This document shows positions 1-11,800 of a stretch of 64,000 nt of DNA, piece by piece. The stretch spans positions 15,290,963 through 15,354,962 of the forward strand of contig CM119265.1 in assembly GCA_051294375.1 (NCBI GenBank). Direction: 5' to 3'. Made by a program: the position numbers and the translations under genes. The notes beneath the pieces were generated by a model that saw nothing but the letters and a program-made list of their open reading frames with translations, had not been told where the DNA came from and searched no databases. Source of the stretch: Paraspadella gotoi. Lineage: Eukaryota; Chaetognatha. Numbering within the stretch: position 1 is the first letter of the stretch; every line of letters begins with the position of its first letter.

Positions 1-289
1 ACTCTTTCCAAAGTTCGCTTCCCTCGCAGTGATGTAACAAAAGAAACTTATCTTAATTATAATTGTTTTTTAGGCGAATAATTTCGTTATTCATAAAATG
101 TACAAAGAATTGTACGACCTCGTTGATATTCACTCAAATCTTATTTATTTTATTGTGCGATATCGCTTTTTTTTTTGTTATTACAATACGAATGAATGTA
201 TGTTTTATCTTTGATAACTGGGGGTTCCGATCGAAACCCAAGTTTCGTAACTCGAATCTTCTCTCTTCAATCACCCGATGTAAACGGAG

Positions 290-375
290 TGAGCACGTGA
301 TCTCCGAAACGTGATCACGTGAAGATAGAATTGGAAAACGTGACTCTTTTTTTCATAACAGATCGAGTATAAAAG
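290..375 (+). promoter_or_regulatory. Putative lipocalin promoter: two E-boxes and a TATA box
   Basis: Two perfect palindromic E-boxes, CACGTG, lie at 294-299 and 316-321, 22 bp apart (two helical turns). A TATAAAAG box lies at 368-375, about 125 bp before the lipocalin ATG at 500. A start about 30 bp after the TATA box would give a 5' leader of roughly 100 nt that is pyrimidine-rich. The motifs are seen directly; their role and any bHLH regulation are inferred from position only. Confidence 0.5.
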
Positions 376-499
376 AGAAGATCTGCCCTTTATTTTTCTT
401 CCGTTTTTTCCCCGATTTCTTTCTCCTTTAAATTTTCTCTTCAACGTAATTTTTTTTCAGCTTCTTTTTTTTTTTTTTGTTTTAAACTATACAAGAAAA

Positions 500-1742
500 A
501 TGAAATTTCTTTTGGGGATTCTCCTCGTTTTTTTGGCGGCGATTCGACTGACGCTCAAAAATTCAAAGGATCTTCTCGGACGTGTCCCAAAGTAAGTTCG
601 AATGCTTCGCTTCCGTAGCTTTCAACGATATTAACATTACTCGTTTTCAGTGCTAAAGAATCTCTAATAAAAATATCCGCTAAAATGAAATAACCTGTCG
701 CTGCGCGTGAGGTACTTAAACAATTATTATATATATATATATATATATATACTTTTAGGTAATACGAAGGAGAATTTTAATGTTACCAAAAGTAACTTGG
801 GACGCTGGTACGAAATTAGAAAAGTATCCCAACTCGTTTGAAAAGGGCATGAGTTGTTAACCAAAGTCGATGTACGAGCTCAACAAGGACGGTTCTGGTT
901 ACATTCAACGTTAACCAATTTCGGAGTAAGTGGATTCAAATCAATTTTGGTTGTAAGATGTACATTATATTTATAAAATTAAATTTCGCTCCTTTGTTTT
1001 TTCTCTCGCAAGTTGATGACCGATGACCAGAAGTCCATACCGAGGCCATCGGTGAAAGCCAGGCAAAGTCCATCTTCAACGGTTGCCTTCACGACTTGAA
1101 GTAAGTCGAAACACAGACGGAAAGAGTGGCTTACTGAGCTTAACGGTGGATGCTTTTGCTCCACCTGTCACTTTTCTTCAGGTTCGATTTTCGAAATGGC
1201 AGCCGTGGGTCAATACCTCGTTCTGGATACCGACTACGAATTCCTACACGGGTAGCCAAATTAATTGAGACTGTAACAGACTTTTTGTTCAATTTGTAAA
1301 ATTATCAATTCTTTTCGATTGGTAACAAACTTAATGAACTCGGTGACATTTTATGGCAGCCTGAGAGCCTGGCTCTCTTAAAGTCCTATAACGAAGTAAG
1401 AGAATTTTTTTAACGATTTATACAGAAATATTACGTTTTTGTTTATGGGTATCATATTTCAAAATTTTTTTCATATTTCAGTGGTCTACTCTTGCACTAA
1501 CTTGTATGTAGCCCGAGTGGAATTTCTTTGGATCATGTCGCGTCAAAGGTGAGTGCCTTTTCATTGGACAAACGTTAAGTTAAGCTTAATGCCTTTTTAA
1601 TATGTAGCTTAATGTTTTCTCTCTCAGAACTTTGGACCCAGAGACTCACGAGAAACTATACAACCTCTTGGAGGACTACGGAATCGACACTACCAACTTG
1701 GAGGCCGCTAACCAAAACGCTACCTTCTGCGCCAAATCGTGA
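500..1742 (+). CDS. Apolipoprotein D/Lazarillo-like lipocalin, multi-exon
   Basis: This is a secreted lipocalin, a beta-barrel carrier of small hydrophobic ligands. Exon 1 (500-589) starts with ATG, encodes a hydrophobic signal peptide (MKFLLGILLVFLAA...) and ends at a GTAAGT donor. Exon 3 (about 759-925) encodes the lipocalin G-x-W signature LGRWYEI followed by a stretch like YPNSFEKG and MYELNKDGSGYIQ, and ends at GTAAGT. Further exons are about 1013-1100 (weak similarity), 1182-1252 (VRFSKWQPW, then LVLDTDYEF), 1482-1548 (VVYSCTNLYVARVEFLWIMS) and 1628-1742 (TLDPETHEKLYNLLEDYGID ... FCAKS stop). The 1548/1628 junction is phase-compatible. The order matches ApoD, including the conserved LDTDYE and VYSCT blocks and the late Cys. 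Exon 2 (about 651-709) is uncertain. Exons 3 and 5 need small frame changes and exon 3 has in-frame stops, so the gene is either decayed or hit by sequencing indels. A small (AT)n tract lies in intron 2. Confidence 0.82.
729..751. repeat. (AT)n microsatellite in lipocalin intron
   Basis: A run of alternating A and T, about 23 bases, directly before the acceptor of lipocalin exon 3. Confidence 0.9.
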
Positions 1743-3490
1743 AAACTCCAAGGCGCGACGTGCACGGAGCCATTGGGCTCTGGCCACCTGGCGGTTGACA
1801 ACGACCATTGTCCAGGCGTTGCGTGATAGACGTCGTCTCAACAAACTTGAGAATAATTATATTTATCTTACTACGAAAACACGCGTATTAATGACTTCTT
1901 AGTGTTTAAAAATGTAATCATTTCATATTAAAACGTGATCAGTGTTAGCGATGTGGTTTTTATTACCTCGAATTTTGCGAAATGATTTTCATTTTCCTCA
2001 CTCCTTGCGGTTTCCNNNNNNNNNNNNNNNNNNNNNNNNNNNNNNNNNNNNNNNNNNNNNNNNNNNNNNNNNNNNNNNNNNNNNNNNNNNNNNNNNNNNN
2101 NNNNNNNNNNNNNNNNNNNNNNNNNNNNNNNNNNNNNNNNNNNNNNNNNNNNNNNNNNNNNNNNNNNNNNNNNNNNNNNACGACGACGACGACGTCGTGG
2201 CAAACGACCGGAGACGCCAAAAATTTTACGAGTTCCCCCATAATCGTTGAATTCACGAGATCCTCCGCGATCAGGACTNNNNNNNNNNNNNNNNNNNNNN
2301 NNNNNNNNNNNNNNNNNNNNGAAATTTTATTTAAAAAGAAATTAAAAGGAAGGTTGAGAAAAAAACTGATTTTTCCTAATATCTTTTGAAGGAATAAAGA
2401 TAAAGGGATGGTAATAGTACCAAAATGAAGCCATAATCATAGGGCACATACAAGACACAATTTTAGAATTACTTATGCTGAAACCTCCTTACAGGGTGAG
2501 TGTCAAACTAAGTCAAAATTATAATGAATTTTAAAACTAATGACACCCCATAAGAATAAATGAAAATTTAATTCTTTTTAATGATTTTGAAAGAAAAAAG
2601 GCTAAATTATACTCTAGTAAAACTTTAAAGTTTTTTGGATAAAGAAAATGTTAATTTTTTTGTCACTTAAATATTTGCTTGTCTAATTTTACAAGCATGC
2701 TTACAAAATTCTACAAAATATTATTCACCCCATCACAGCCTAAGTATTTATCTTTCTTTTCCACCAGCAAAAAGTAAACATTATTTTATGCTAGAGAACA
2801 GGGATGTTTACTGAAATAAGCCGGAAGACATTCAACTTCTCATTTTACTGTCATTTTTCAATAATAAAATAGGCGAATTTTTTAATTATTTAACTCTCAC
2901 AGGCTTCACAAGACATTATACTTTCATAATATCCCAATGTTAATGTAATTTATTATATTTTTTACCCAGAAATCATAAAATAACAGAAAGTTGTGGATTC
3001 CCTTCGCTCGTTTAAGAAAAAAAAATTAACTAGCGGAATTATAAGTTTGTAAGAGGAAGTCAGAATCGGCGAAAATCTTAAAAGGCGAGAATGTTGAAAA
3101 AAGGGGTGGAATTTTGATGGGTTTCCTAAGATTTCTCCACAATGTGAGGTCCGATTAAAGCGAAACTTGAGATTTACAATATTCCCGTCATTCCACATCT
3201 ATCGATATAAAAATATAAGAAAAAAGTCACTGGCTTCTTTTCTATAGCGGCTTCCTAGTTATAGTAGTAAAATGTCATCGCGCGTTTACAAAATTCATGA
3301 AGTGAAAATAAATTAAATAAAAGATTTTTTTTAAATAGTCGAATAATTTAACTATATTTTTTATATGTAGTACAATAATGCGGACCTAAATAAGGTTTTT
3401 TTTTTTCTCCTATTGGTTAATCCTAAAAAAATTAGACCAAGTGATTTTTTTGTTAAGGGTTCTTTTTTTAATTAAATACTGAGTTTAAAA
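1743..3490. other. Intergenic, AT-rich, two assembly gaps
   Basis: N runs lie at 2016-2179 and 2279-2320, and a short (ACG)n repeat borders the first gap. The rest is AT-rich with no ORF that resembles a protein. Confidence 0.7.
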
Positions 3491-4075
3491 AGGAATCATC
3501 CTTTGCCGACTCTCGCCTCCAAAGCCCCGTCGACCCCGGATTGCGTTCGCCTTCGGCTCCTGTCCTTTGACTTCTTTCAATTTGCCTTCGTCGTTCGCGA
3601 TTCCATTTACATGGCTTCCTTTTTCTCTCCTTTTTTTTTCTTTCCTTTCCCTTTTTTGTTTGCCTCTTGTTTACGTGTTTACTAAACGCTTTGTTTTCAT
3701 TTTTTCGTCGTTTCTTTCTTGTTTTCGGTGTGTTTGCACCTTTTAGTCGTTTCTTTTAATACTACATTGTTCGCCCTCATTTGGACTGTGATTCTTTTAA
3801 TTTTTGATCTTCTTTTGTTCTCCTTTCCACTTTTTTATATTATATTAATCTCTTCAATCTTACCTTGCTCTCTTTCACTAGATTATTTTCTTTTCTCTCC
3901 TCGTTTCTCCTTTCTTCTTTCTCCTCTTTTTATTCTCCATCTTTCTCACCTTTCCTCCCTCATTTTCCTTTTCATTTCTCCTCCTTTTTCTCATCTTTCC
4001 TCCCCGCTCCTTCCTCTTTCCTCCAATATTCTCCGCTTCCGCTCAATGGCCCACTTTAATTCAGTTTAAGACGCC
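3491..4075. repeat. Pyrimidine-rich low-complexity tract
   Basis: The + strand is strongly biased to C and T, especially 3600-4060 (TTTCTCC/CTTTCTC words). The open frames here (Ser/Phe/Leu-rich) are composition artefacts, not genes. Confidence 0.75.
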
Positions 4076-5174
4076 GACTGTCAGATCGAAAAGAGCGGCT
4101 CTTCTTCATGGTCGCGTCCTGCCACGTCGTTGCAACGCTAAGCCCCCGACTTTGCCACGTCGTCACCGCCGTTCCTGACTGTCATCGTCTTTTTAAAACG
4201 AGTTTTTTTTTTCGTCGAACCGCCGGGATTCCTTTGGCCATCAGAAAGTCTTCGTGTTTGTACCATGCTTGGGAACATGCTCTCATTTTCTCCGAGAAAA
4301 TATCGTTGCTCTTTTTTCAACGAGAGATGTAGAGTTGTACATTCGTTAAATGACGAACGAGGCTTTCACACTTTTTCTCGTGACAGACGTCAATTTTCTA
4401 TAATTTCATTAACAAATGGGTGTAGCCTTTGATATATTCGCCGTCAATTTATTTGTCTGAAAAAAAAGGATTGTGACAGTTTCCGTCGGTTGACTGGAAG
4501 AGGAGAAAATTAAAAAGGTTGCACACAACGCCATCTGGCGTTTTGCCAGCGAATGGCAAAATCACCGAGGACGGAAGGAATGAGTGATCAAAGTGATTAA
4601 AGTCACCAGTTACCACTTTTTTCTGTTCTTTTTTTTTACTTTTTTTACAATTTATTGAAAGGCAAATTACGGCATGTGTAATTTTCAAATCTATCTTCCG
4701 GCATATCAAAGTCGAATCATATAAAATTTGCATACAAAAATAGCTTTGGTTTTTACTCTTAATTTCATATTTAACATTTAAAAATTCTTCATGGGTTTGC
4801 AAATGGCAGTTTATTTACCGGCGCTTGTAAAATTGTCACCATGTACTTATAGTCTTTGACAGTTATATACTTATACATACGTATATCACATATATCTTCG
4901 AATCGTTTTCATCGAAATCTAGTGAGAAGCAACTCGGGGGGGGGGAAGTCAGTGACTTACCCAGGAGTGATTGATGAGGGATTATTGCGGATTGACCGAC
5001 GAGAAATCTGGCGAAAAAGGAAAGGGAATTACATCCGCTGATTGAACAGGAAACGCCGCGCCACCGCGCCACCGCGCCGGCTTTTTTTTTCCCCCTTTTT
5101 TTCCCGCCATTCCTCATCCACCTTCTCTATCTTTCCTTTTCATTTCGTATATTTCGCATCAAGTGAGAGCACTT

Positions 5175-5226
<52 letters not shown>

Positions 5227-5490
5227 GTTTTGTTATTCTCCTTGGCAGCGACGCAGACAGTTTGGCCTGCGAAGTTATCGTACAGTTGGAGCAAATGATC
5301 GAAAAAACGAAGAAAAAACAAGTTTGACCAAACAATGCCGGATCTGCCCACGATCATTAGCGGTAAGCATCTGATCGTGTCAAAATCGTTTTCCACTTTG
5401 TCTCGCCTCTCAATCACAAAACAACAATCTCAATCACAAAATTATTTAATTAATTAAATTAATTACAAATAATTATTAATTAATTAATAA
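4076..5490. other. Intergenic
   Basis: No gene recognised. It contains a (TC)n run at 5177-5224 and, at 5440-5490, an AT-rich TTAATTAA-type stretch leading into a dispersed repeat. Confidence 0.6.
5177..5224. repeat. (TC)n microsatellite
   Basis: An uninterrupted TC dinucleotide run of about 24 units. Confidence 0.97.
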
Positions 5491-5640
5491 AAAAGCATAA
5501 TCAAATAGTGGAATATTTTGTTTGTTTTTTCCCTTTTAACTCATTTCCACTTGGACGATTCCATCGAAACTTGATTTCCAGCTCAATCACACACTTTCCT
5601 ACGCACACACAAAGTTTCATTTCAATCCATCCATCAAAGT
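5491..5640 (+). repeat. Dispersed ~150-bp repeat, copy 1
   Basis: It begins AAGCATAATCAA and contains ACTCATTTCCACT, ACGATTCCATCGAAACTTGA and CTCAATCACACACTTTCCTA. The same words in the same order recur at 12297-12453 and 12466-12603. Copies 1 and 2 both follow a TTAATTAATT stretch. No terminal inverted repeat or coding capacity is seen, so the class is unknown. Confidence 0.85.
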
Positions 5641-6183
5641 GTTTTTTGCTAAGGTGGGATGGACGGATGGACGGACATCATTTTCTTTGTATAATTTATC
5701 ATAATTTTATGTTTTGACATGATATAAGTGAATGCCCGACAAAATTGTGCGGGCGGACCGACGGACCGACAAAGTGAATTATAGAGCCGGAATCTGCGGT
5801 AAGCAGATCTGGCTAAAAAGAAATAACAAAGAAAAAGAGAGAGATTTTTTATTTTTCGTGACACAAACAATAAAAGTAAAAATATTTAAAAAAGATAAAA
5901 GGCATTATAAATCGACAATTTATTTATGATTTAATTGAACTATTTTTCGAATGCGCCCAATTACTGATCTTAATTTTACTTGAATACTATTCGGATTAAA
6001 GCTGAAATGTTGCGCTTTTGGAAAATAGGGCCAAATTTGCTGGTTTTTTAAATACCACTGAATTTTTTTTATTTTTAAACTTTTTTTTTTTTTAGTAAAA
6101 AAAGGATTTAAAAATTGGCGCAAAAATTGGTTACAAAATTGGCAGAACCACTTGTTGAGTGTATTAAATATTAAATATTAAAT
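5641..6183. other. Intergenic
   Basis: Contains short GGAC/GGATGGAC direct repeats at 5655-5675 and 5750-5775. No gene recognised. Confidence 0.6.
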
Positions 6184-6258
6184 AAAAGTCAGGGGCAAGA
6201 TGGCTTATTTATTAAATGAATGGATAATTTTTATATTGGTTGTACCAATTTCATAAAC
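6184..6258 (+). repeat. Peptide-coding dispersed repeat (KxxGKxxYLLNE family), partial copy
   Basis: Reads KVRGKMAYLLNEWIIFILVV... and then a stop, matching the end of the copies at 11801-11970, 17365-17505, 33018-33285 (-) and 36117-36356 (-). It lies about 95 bp beyond the stop codon of the XKR-like gene, on the opposite strand. Confidence 0.75.
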
Positions 6259-6351
6259 AGTTAGGTCAAGAAATGAAATCATAACCAATCGTAACCACAT
6301 TGAGTAAAGTTGATCTAATATTCTAATTAAATTTTCAAAGCTGATTCATTT

Positions 6352-9300
6352 TCAGTTTTGATAGTTTATAATTATTGTCAACACTGGCAGAAACAAAAAT
6401 ATCATAAAATGAAAGTTTGGAGTAATCAACTTACTCAAGTTTATATTTGTTATGAATTGCTTAAAAATAATTAAAGGGTTTTGTATTAACTCAGAGTTTT
6501 TAATTTTTGATGTGGGATGAGATTTCAAAAACTTATGAATCACTAATAAATTGTTTAATGGGACAGCGAGATCAAACACAGGAGAACGAAATTCAAAATT
6601 TTCTCTTTTAGAAATCTTTAAAGCTTGCTTGTTTAATTCGGGAAAGTTTTTATCAGATTTAGGGAAAATTGTTTCAAAAAAGTTAAACAAAGACCTTGAA
6701 ATCAGAAATATATAGGATAAAATGTAAAGGGCCAAACCAATAAGGACAATGAATAGTTTTATAAACTTCATGTACCGTCTAAAACCTAATAACACTATTA
6801 TTTTAAAAGTTAAACTACAGAAAATTATTAATATTAAACTAAAAAAGAAAACACAGTTTTCGTTAATAAAAATGTACGTCAAAACAATGTTATCTATTTT
6901 TGAAGATATTGATGTGTCTAGTTCATTAAAGGATATATTACAGAACTTTAAATATTGAGTCTCTGTTTGACCTAAAAACCTCTTTGTCCAGCCAATAAAA
7001 CTACTAAGATAAACAATTCCAAATAAGAAGATAGATATTGTTAAAAGGATGACAACAATTTTTTGAAATAGATCGGTTTTCTTTGTTAAGAATCGGTGGA
7101 GAGGATATAAGATAAACCCAATAAAATATATAAAAAATGCATTCATTATTAAACTCCCATATTTATATTCCTGCAACTGAGTAGTCAAAAGTTTTTCTTC
7201 GATAATTTTAGAAATATCGCCGGACAAAACAAAATCACGTTCTCCTTTATAAACAAAGTAATATGCCTTCCCTATTAATTTACCCCTAACATCTAATAGA
7301 TTAATATGTCGAATTGAAAAATAAAAATTAAGATAAATAATAACAACAAATGATATCAAAGAGCTTAAAGCGTGAATTGATTTTAAAAAACAACCTTTTA
7401 AATAAAAAAAAATCCAGCTGTAAGCAGTAGTTATCAAAATTTCGGTAAGTAGAAGACACAGTTTTAATCTGTAATCTATGTTTAATAAAATATAGTTACC
7501 TAGTTGTAATACATGTGCATTAATATCCATACATTGTTCATTATAACGAAATTTGTAATCAAAAAACTGTACCCTTTTCCACTTTTCATTCATTAGACCT
7601 GTGTTACTGAAACAAGTAATTTTCTCAAAATGAGGAACGATAAGCGACGATTTGTGAAAAAATACAATCTGACCCGCCATTTTATTTTCAAGCTTTTTTA
7701 ATCCCCAATTTACTTCAAAATATAAAGATATTATGGTGTGTTGCTCAATCATGGAAAAAAAAGAAAACAAAAATATAGTTAAACTTTGAGACATAATTAT
7801 CTCTAAAATAATTTTGTTTAAACTTGATGATAATGATAATGATGAAGAGGTTTGAAAATAATTTTTAGAAGTGAGTAACCCAAAAATTTTTTTTATTTCT
7901 GAGAGAGTAAAAATTCTAAAGAGCATAAAAGGAAAGAAAAATACAAAAGTATAAGAGAAATTGACGGTTTTTTCAAGGACTAAATATAAAACGAGAGATG
8001 TACCAATTGTTCCTTGAATAATTCCTAAAATTTCGCTTAATTTAATAAAGACGAATGAAGAAAATCTGTTTGAAATTTTGTTAAAGTCTCGGTTTTCTAT
8101 CGCGAATTTTGAAAGACTTATCGTCGATATAAAAATTGAAAAAATTGTCAAAAAATCTTCAATTTTCCAACCACATATATTCATCTTTTTGGTTTGACTT
8201 CCGAATTCATGACAGAAACAAGGTTCGTTAGTGTTAGATAATGTATTATTTGGATGCAACTCATAGACTTTGCCAGTTTTTCTTTGAATAAAGATCGATT
8301 GACTAAGTGTTATATGACTTTAAAAATCCTTTTAAAAAATTAAATGTAAATCTTGTTTTTTATAGAACATAAATGTATAAATTTCAATATTTTAGATAAA
8401 GTTTCTTAACAATGCTGTTCATTCTTAACTCCTAGAACTTGGATTTCAGACCAAATTATAATGTTTGGGATAATAATTTCCAAGTTGAGCTTGTTAGTTA
8501 TGAATAATAGTATAAGTGTGAGGGTTTAAGTTTGTAGTCGGGCATAAGTTCAGCCCGCCTATAAGCATGACACCTTCTGTCGTGACCCGGTGGCTCATTG
8601 AGTAAAGCCATCAGCTCATGACCACTAGGGACCGGGTTCAACCCAACCCGGTACCTACCCTGCGGGAAGCGTGAGGACGGCCGTAATCCTCCTTGGGAGC
8701 GTGGAAAACCCTCAAGCCTGGTTCCAAGCCCAGGACCCGTTCAATGGCTGCAAGAGGGGGTTAAAGAAGTTACGGAAAGTACTCTTCAGCCCCCCTTAGC
8801 ACCTTATCCATAAGTTAAGTATTGAATATATATTACATACTAGTATAACAAGTTATGAATTGGAAATATTTCAAATTTTAAACTTTTTTGACACTTCATT
8901 AAAACGACAAGTGTGACAACCCAAGTATGAAAAGTATACATAACAAATAAACTAATTGGTTTTGGAAAACGACCATTTGAGAACGATTATGTTGTCTTGA
9001 TAAATACTTAGTCAATTACCTTTAATGATTCAGCAAGGTTTTAAATGTAGCGTGAAAAAGTTAAAAAAATTAATTTTGAAAAACATTTTTAAAAAATTAA
9101 ATGCAAGGTTCAAGCAATGACAATATGCTTTTGAAGCTCCTTCATATAGGTAATTATTTCATTAATCTTTTAGTAAAGTTCCTATAAAATTGTCAACTAT
9201 CATCAATAATGCGTAGTTTTACAATATCTTTATTGAAAGTAAAACAGTTATTGTATTTATTATTTATAAGAAATTAAAATAACATTTAAATTATATTGTC

Positions 9301-10942
9301 CGCATAGGGTCAATCTGCTTAAAAATAAACTTGATGGTAGTTTAAACAATAGAAAATATATATTTCTTCATTTATATCTAGTAAAAACTTTAAAAAACAT
9401 CTTTTAGATAAGTTTTTTTACTTCATTTTTTCACTCTACACAAAAAACCTTTCCTCTGTTACAAGGAAAACAATGAAAACTTACTTTATAAAATCGCTAT
9501 AATTTTTTATTTGAATTTACATAATTTAAAACTATTTTTTTTAAAACTCCTTTCTGATAATCTATCTTGGACAAAAAAATTATTTTAACAAATTCCCTAA
9601 AATAACTTTATAATATTTGAATATAATAATATTCGTAAAAAAATGTTTGAACTAAAATAGTTATATAGTTAATATAGTTACAATGAATTTTTACTTGGTT
9701 TTAGTTTTCACTGCTCTCCTTCATCAATAATATCCCAAAGAGAACGTTTTTTCTTAAACAATGAATTCACAAGACATATTTTATCGGTATCACTCGTCCA
9801 AGAAAACATTGTAGCCAAAGTCTGTATCACAATCTGCGGAAATGATTCTAGTATGATGTGAATAACATTTAACTTTTCCAAAAAATGTCGTTTTAAGGAA
9901 ATTACTCGGTAGTTGTCCTGTAAATTTACAATGATCAAGTTATTAAAGCGACTAATAATTCGGTAGTTGTTAATGACGTTTGTAATCACATTGTAGATGT
10001 AATTTTTCAAAAGCTGATTTCTTGATTTTCTCATTCAAGTTTTATTGCTTACCTTAACTTACCTAAATTATTTTATAAAACTAGTAATTTGAAACCATGC
10101 TAAGGTGGAACTTGTTAAAAAATTAGAAGTCCCTACATGTTGTTAGTTTTCAAATACGTATTAGAGATAATCAAAATATAAAAACTTCAAGGTTTATTTT
10201 GCCGATAAGAACAGAAAGATCTTTAAAAATTTAATTCTGGCCTACCTTAATTTATATAAACATATGTATGTTGTACATTTTATTTACTTATGAATTTATA
10301 ACCTGTTTGTTATTTCTCTCTTCTAAGTAAAGATCAAAAGCGAATGGAACTGAGGCCAAACCGAAAATGTGAAGCAAGACGATGACAAATCGACGAAGAT
10401 GATGACGAAGATGATGACGAAGATGATGAGCGGAGAGAAGGTGAGGGAAAATGTCCAAATTTTGACGAAGAAAAGTGAAACCGTGAAAGGATGAGACTGC
10501 AATGTGAATAATCTGCACGACCATCAGAGTGAAACCAATGATTCGAAGGTGATACGCGTTTGAGAAAAGCAAATATGTCATCACCTGACGTGTGTCATTC
10601 AACAAAAGAATTCAAGTATTATTTATTTTAATCAAATTGGTACAACAAATATAAAAACTTATACATTCATTTATGAACAAGATATTCTGCCTTCTTACTT
10701 TGGACAGGCCATGGCGAGGCCTAGATCCCTCTCGTTTATGAAATTTATTAAATTATTATTTATTAAATTTTGGGTAAAAATAACACTCTCCTAAGTATTA
10801 CAATTAATATTATATTGTACTCCCTATTAGTATCAAAACATACTTCTGTGGCCTTGTCTACCTGGACATCCGAACCAACATCGATAAAGTTAAGCAAGAC
10901 AGCAAGAATCACCGACAAAACATTAAAGTCGATCGTTCCCAT
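6352..10942 (-). CDS. XK-related (XKR/Ced-8-like) multi-pass membrane protein
   Basis: XKR proteins sit in the plasma membrane; several scramble phospholipids during apoptosis. I read four exons: 10942-10862 (starts at ATG; contains the family hallmark DVGSD), 10584-10303 (two hydrophobic segments and FVIVLLHIFGLASVPF), 9917-9712 (hallmark ILESFPQIVIQTL, cf. ESxPQ of XKRs) and 8317-6352. Donors are CAG|GTAGAC, CAG|GTTATA and CA|GTGAAA. Acceptors are GTCAG, TTTACAG and TTAAAG. The phases (0, 0, 2) join without a stop into about 844 aa, longer than typical XKRs of about 400-650. Exon 4 opens with an XKR-like segment (FSIFISTISLSKFAIENRDF) but continues through roughly ten more hydrophobic stretches that I cannot assign. 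Exon 2 also carries a 12-nt in-frame repeat giving HHLRHHLRHHLRR. The AT-rich exons contrast with the GC-rich repeats elsewhere. The weakest point is the exon 3/4 join. Confidence 0.65.
8534..8825 (+). mobile_element. tRNA-derived SINE, copy 1 (intact promoter boxes)
   Basis: About 290 bp starting GTAGTCGGGCAT. A polymerase III box A-like TGGCTCATTGAG (8591-8602) and box B-like GGTTCAACCC (8635-8644) are about 33 bp apart, as in a tRNA head. A body containing CCTACCCTGCGGGAA and CCCTCAAGCCTGG follows. A second copy is at 33839-34096. It lies in the long intron between XKR exons 3 and 4, in the opposite orientation to the gene. Confidence 0.8.
8826..9711. other. XKR intron 3 remainder
   Basis: AT-rich, no recognisable feature. 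It lies between the SINE and the exon 3 donor. Confidence 0.5.
10685..10740 (-). repeat. Fragment of the YLLNE-family dispersed repeat
   Basis: The reverse strand reads ATAAACGAGA ... GCCTGTCCAAAGTA, matching pieces of the copies at 33.1 and 36.2 kb with an internal deletion. It lies in XKR intron 1. The match is short and less certain than the others. Confidence 0.4.
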
Positions 10943-11224
10943 TTCACTTTTGTAATGTCGGCGACCGTTATTCAAATTTGATATTACTAAAAATAAAATA
11001 GATAATGATTGCTTAATTATTACATTAAATAAGTTTACAGAAAAACAAAAGATATAAGTTGAAGAATTTGTTAAATTCTACAAATCTCCAATCGTCAAAG
11101 ATTCAACATCACAGAATGAGGAAGAAGAGAAGGGAATGCCGTAATGGCTCCTATTTCTGAAAGAGCCCAATTTCTGTTTCTTTATATCTTTTAATTTAAT
11201 TTTAAACTTAATTCAATTTCAACC

Positions 11225-11345
11225 CGAATCCGTTTTCAAACTCATAACTTAATCCCAAACTCTAACCCTGAACCCTAATTCCTTAATCTCTAACCTTAAC
11301 TCAAATCAATAACCTAATTGCTAACCATAATCCTTAACTTAATCC
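11225..11345 (+). repeat. Degenerate CCTAA-like stretch
   Basis: Words such as CTAACCCTGAACCCTAATT, CTAACCTTAACT, AACCTAATTG and CTAACCATAATCC recur at irregular spacing. They resemble a heavily decayed array of the C-rich telomere strand (CCTAA), but no perfect tandem units remain. Confidence 0.4.
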
Positions 11346-11608
11346 TTCTTTTAATACTTAATATTAATATTTAACTTAATCTTTAAACCTAAAAAATTAA
11401 TATAATTCCGAAGTAAAGTTAAAATGAGGCGTTCTAGGAAAATGGGGCCGGCCTTGTGACAAATGCAAAGATATTAATTACTATTACGGAGATTAAAAGC
11501 TCAAATTAGCTCGAATTATTCCGCACATGCTAAATTCCAAATTTCTTGCTAATTAGTTCTTCTAATCTCGTCCTGGAATTATTCGACTTGTGTCTGTCAA
11601 TAACGATC

Positions 11609-11669
11609 GAGAGAGAAAGAGAGAGAGAGAGACAAAGACAGACAGACAGACAGAGACAGAGAGAGAGAT
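11609..11669 (+). repeat. (GA)n/(GACA)n microsatellite
   Basis: Compound run of GAGA, GACAGACA and GAGA. Confidence 0.9.
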
Positions 11670-11800
11670 GATCGCTGATTGAAGTAACCATAAATCGAAA
11701 CTTGGAAATTCGCAATGAAAAGAGAAAATTAGAGTAGAGGAATATATATATAATTATATATATATATAATATATATTCTATATATTATATATTTGAAAGG

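Noticed and set aside
5880-6180. Downstream extension of the XKR gene
   Set aside because: The stop at 6352 is followed by unrelated AT-rich DNA and a dispersed repeat on the other strand.
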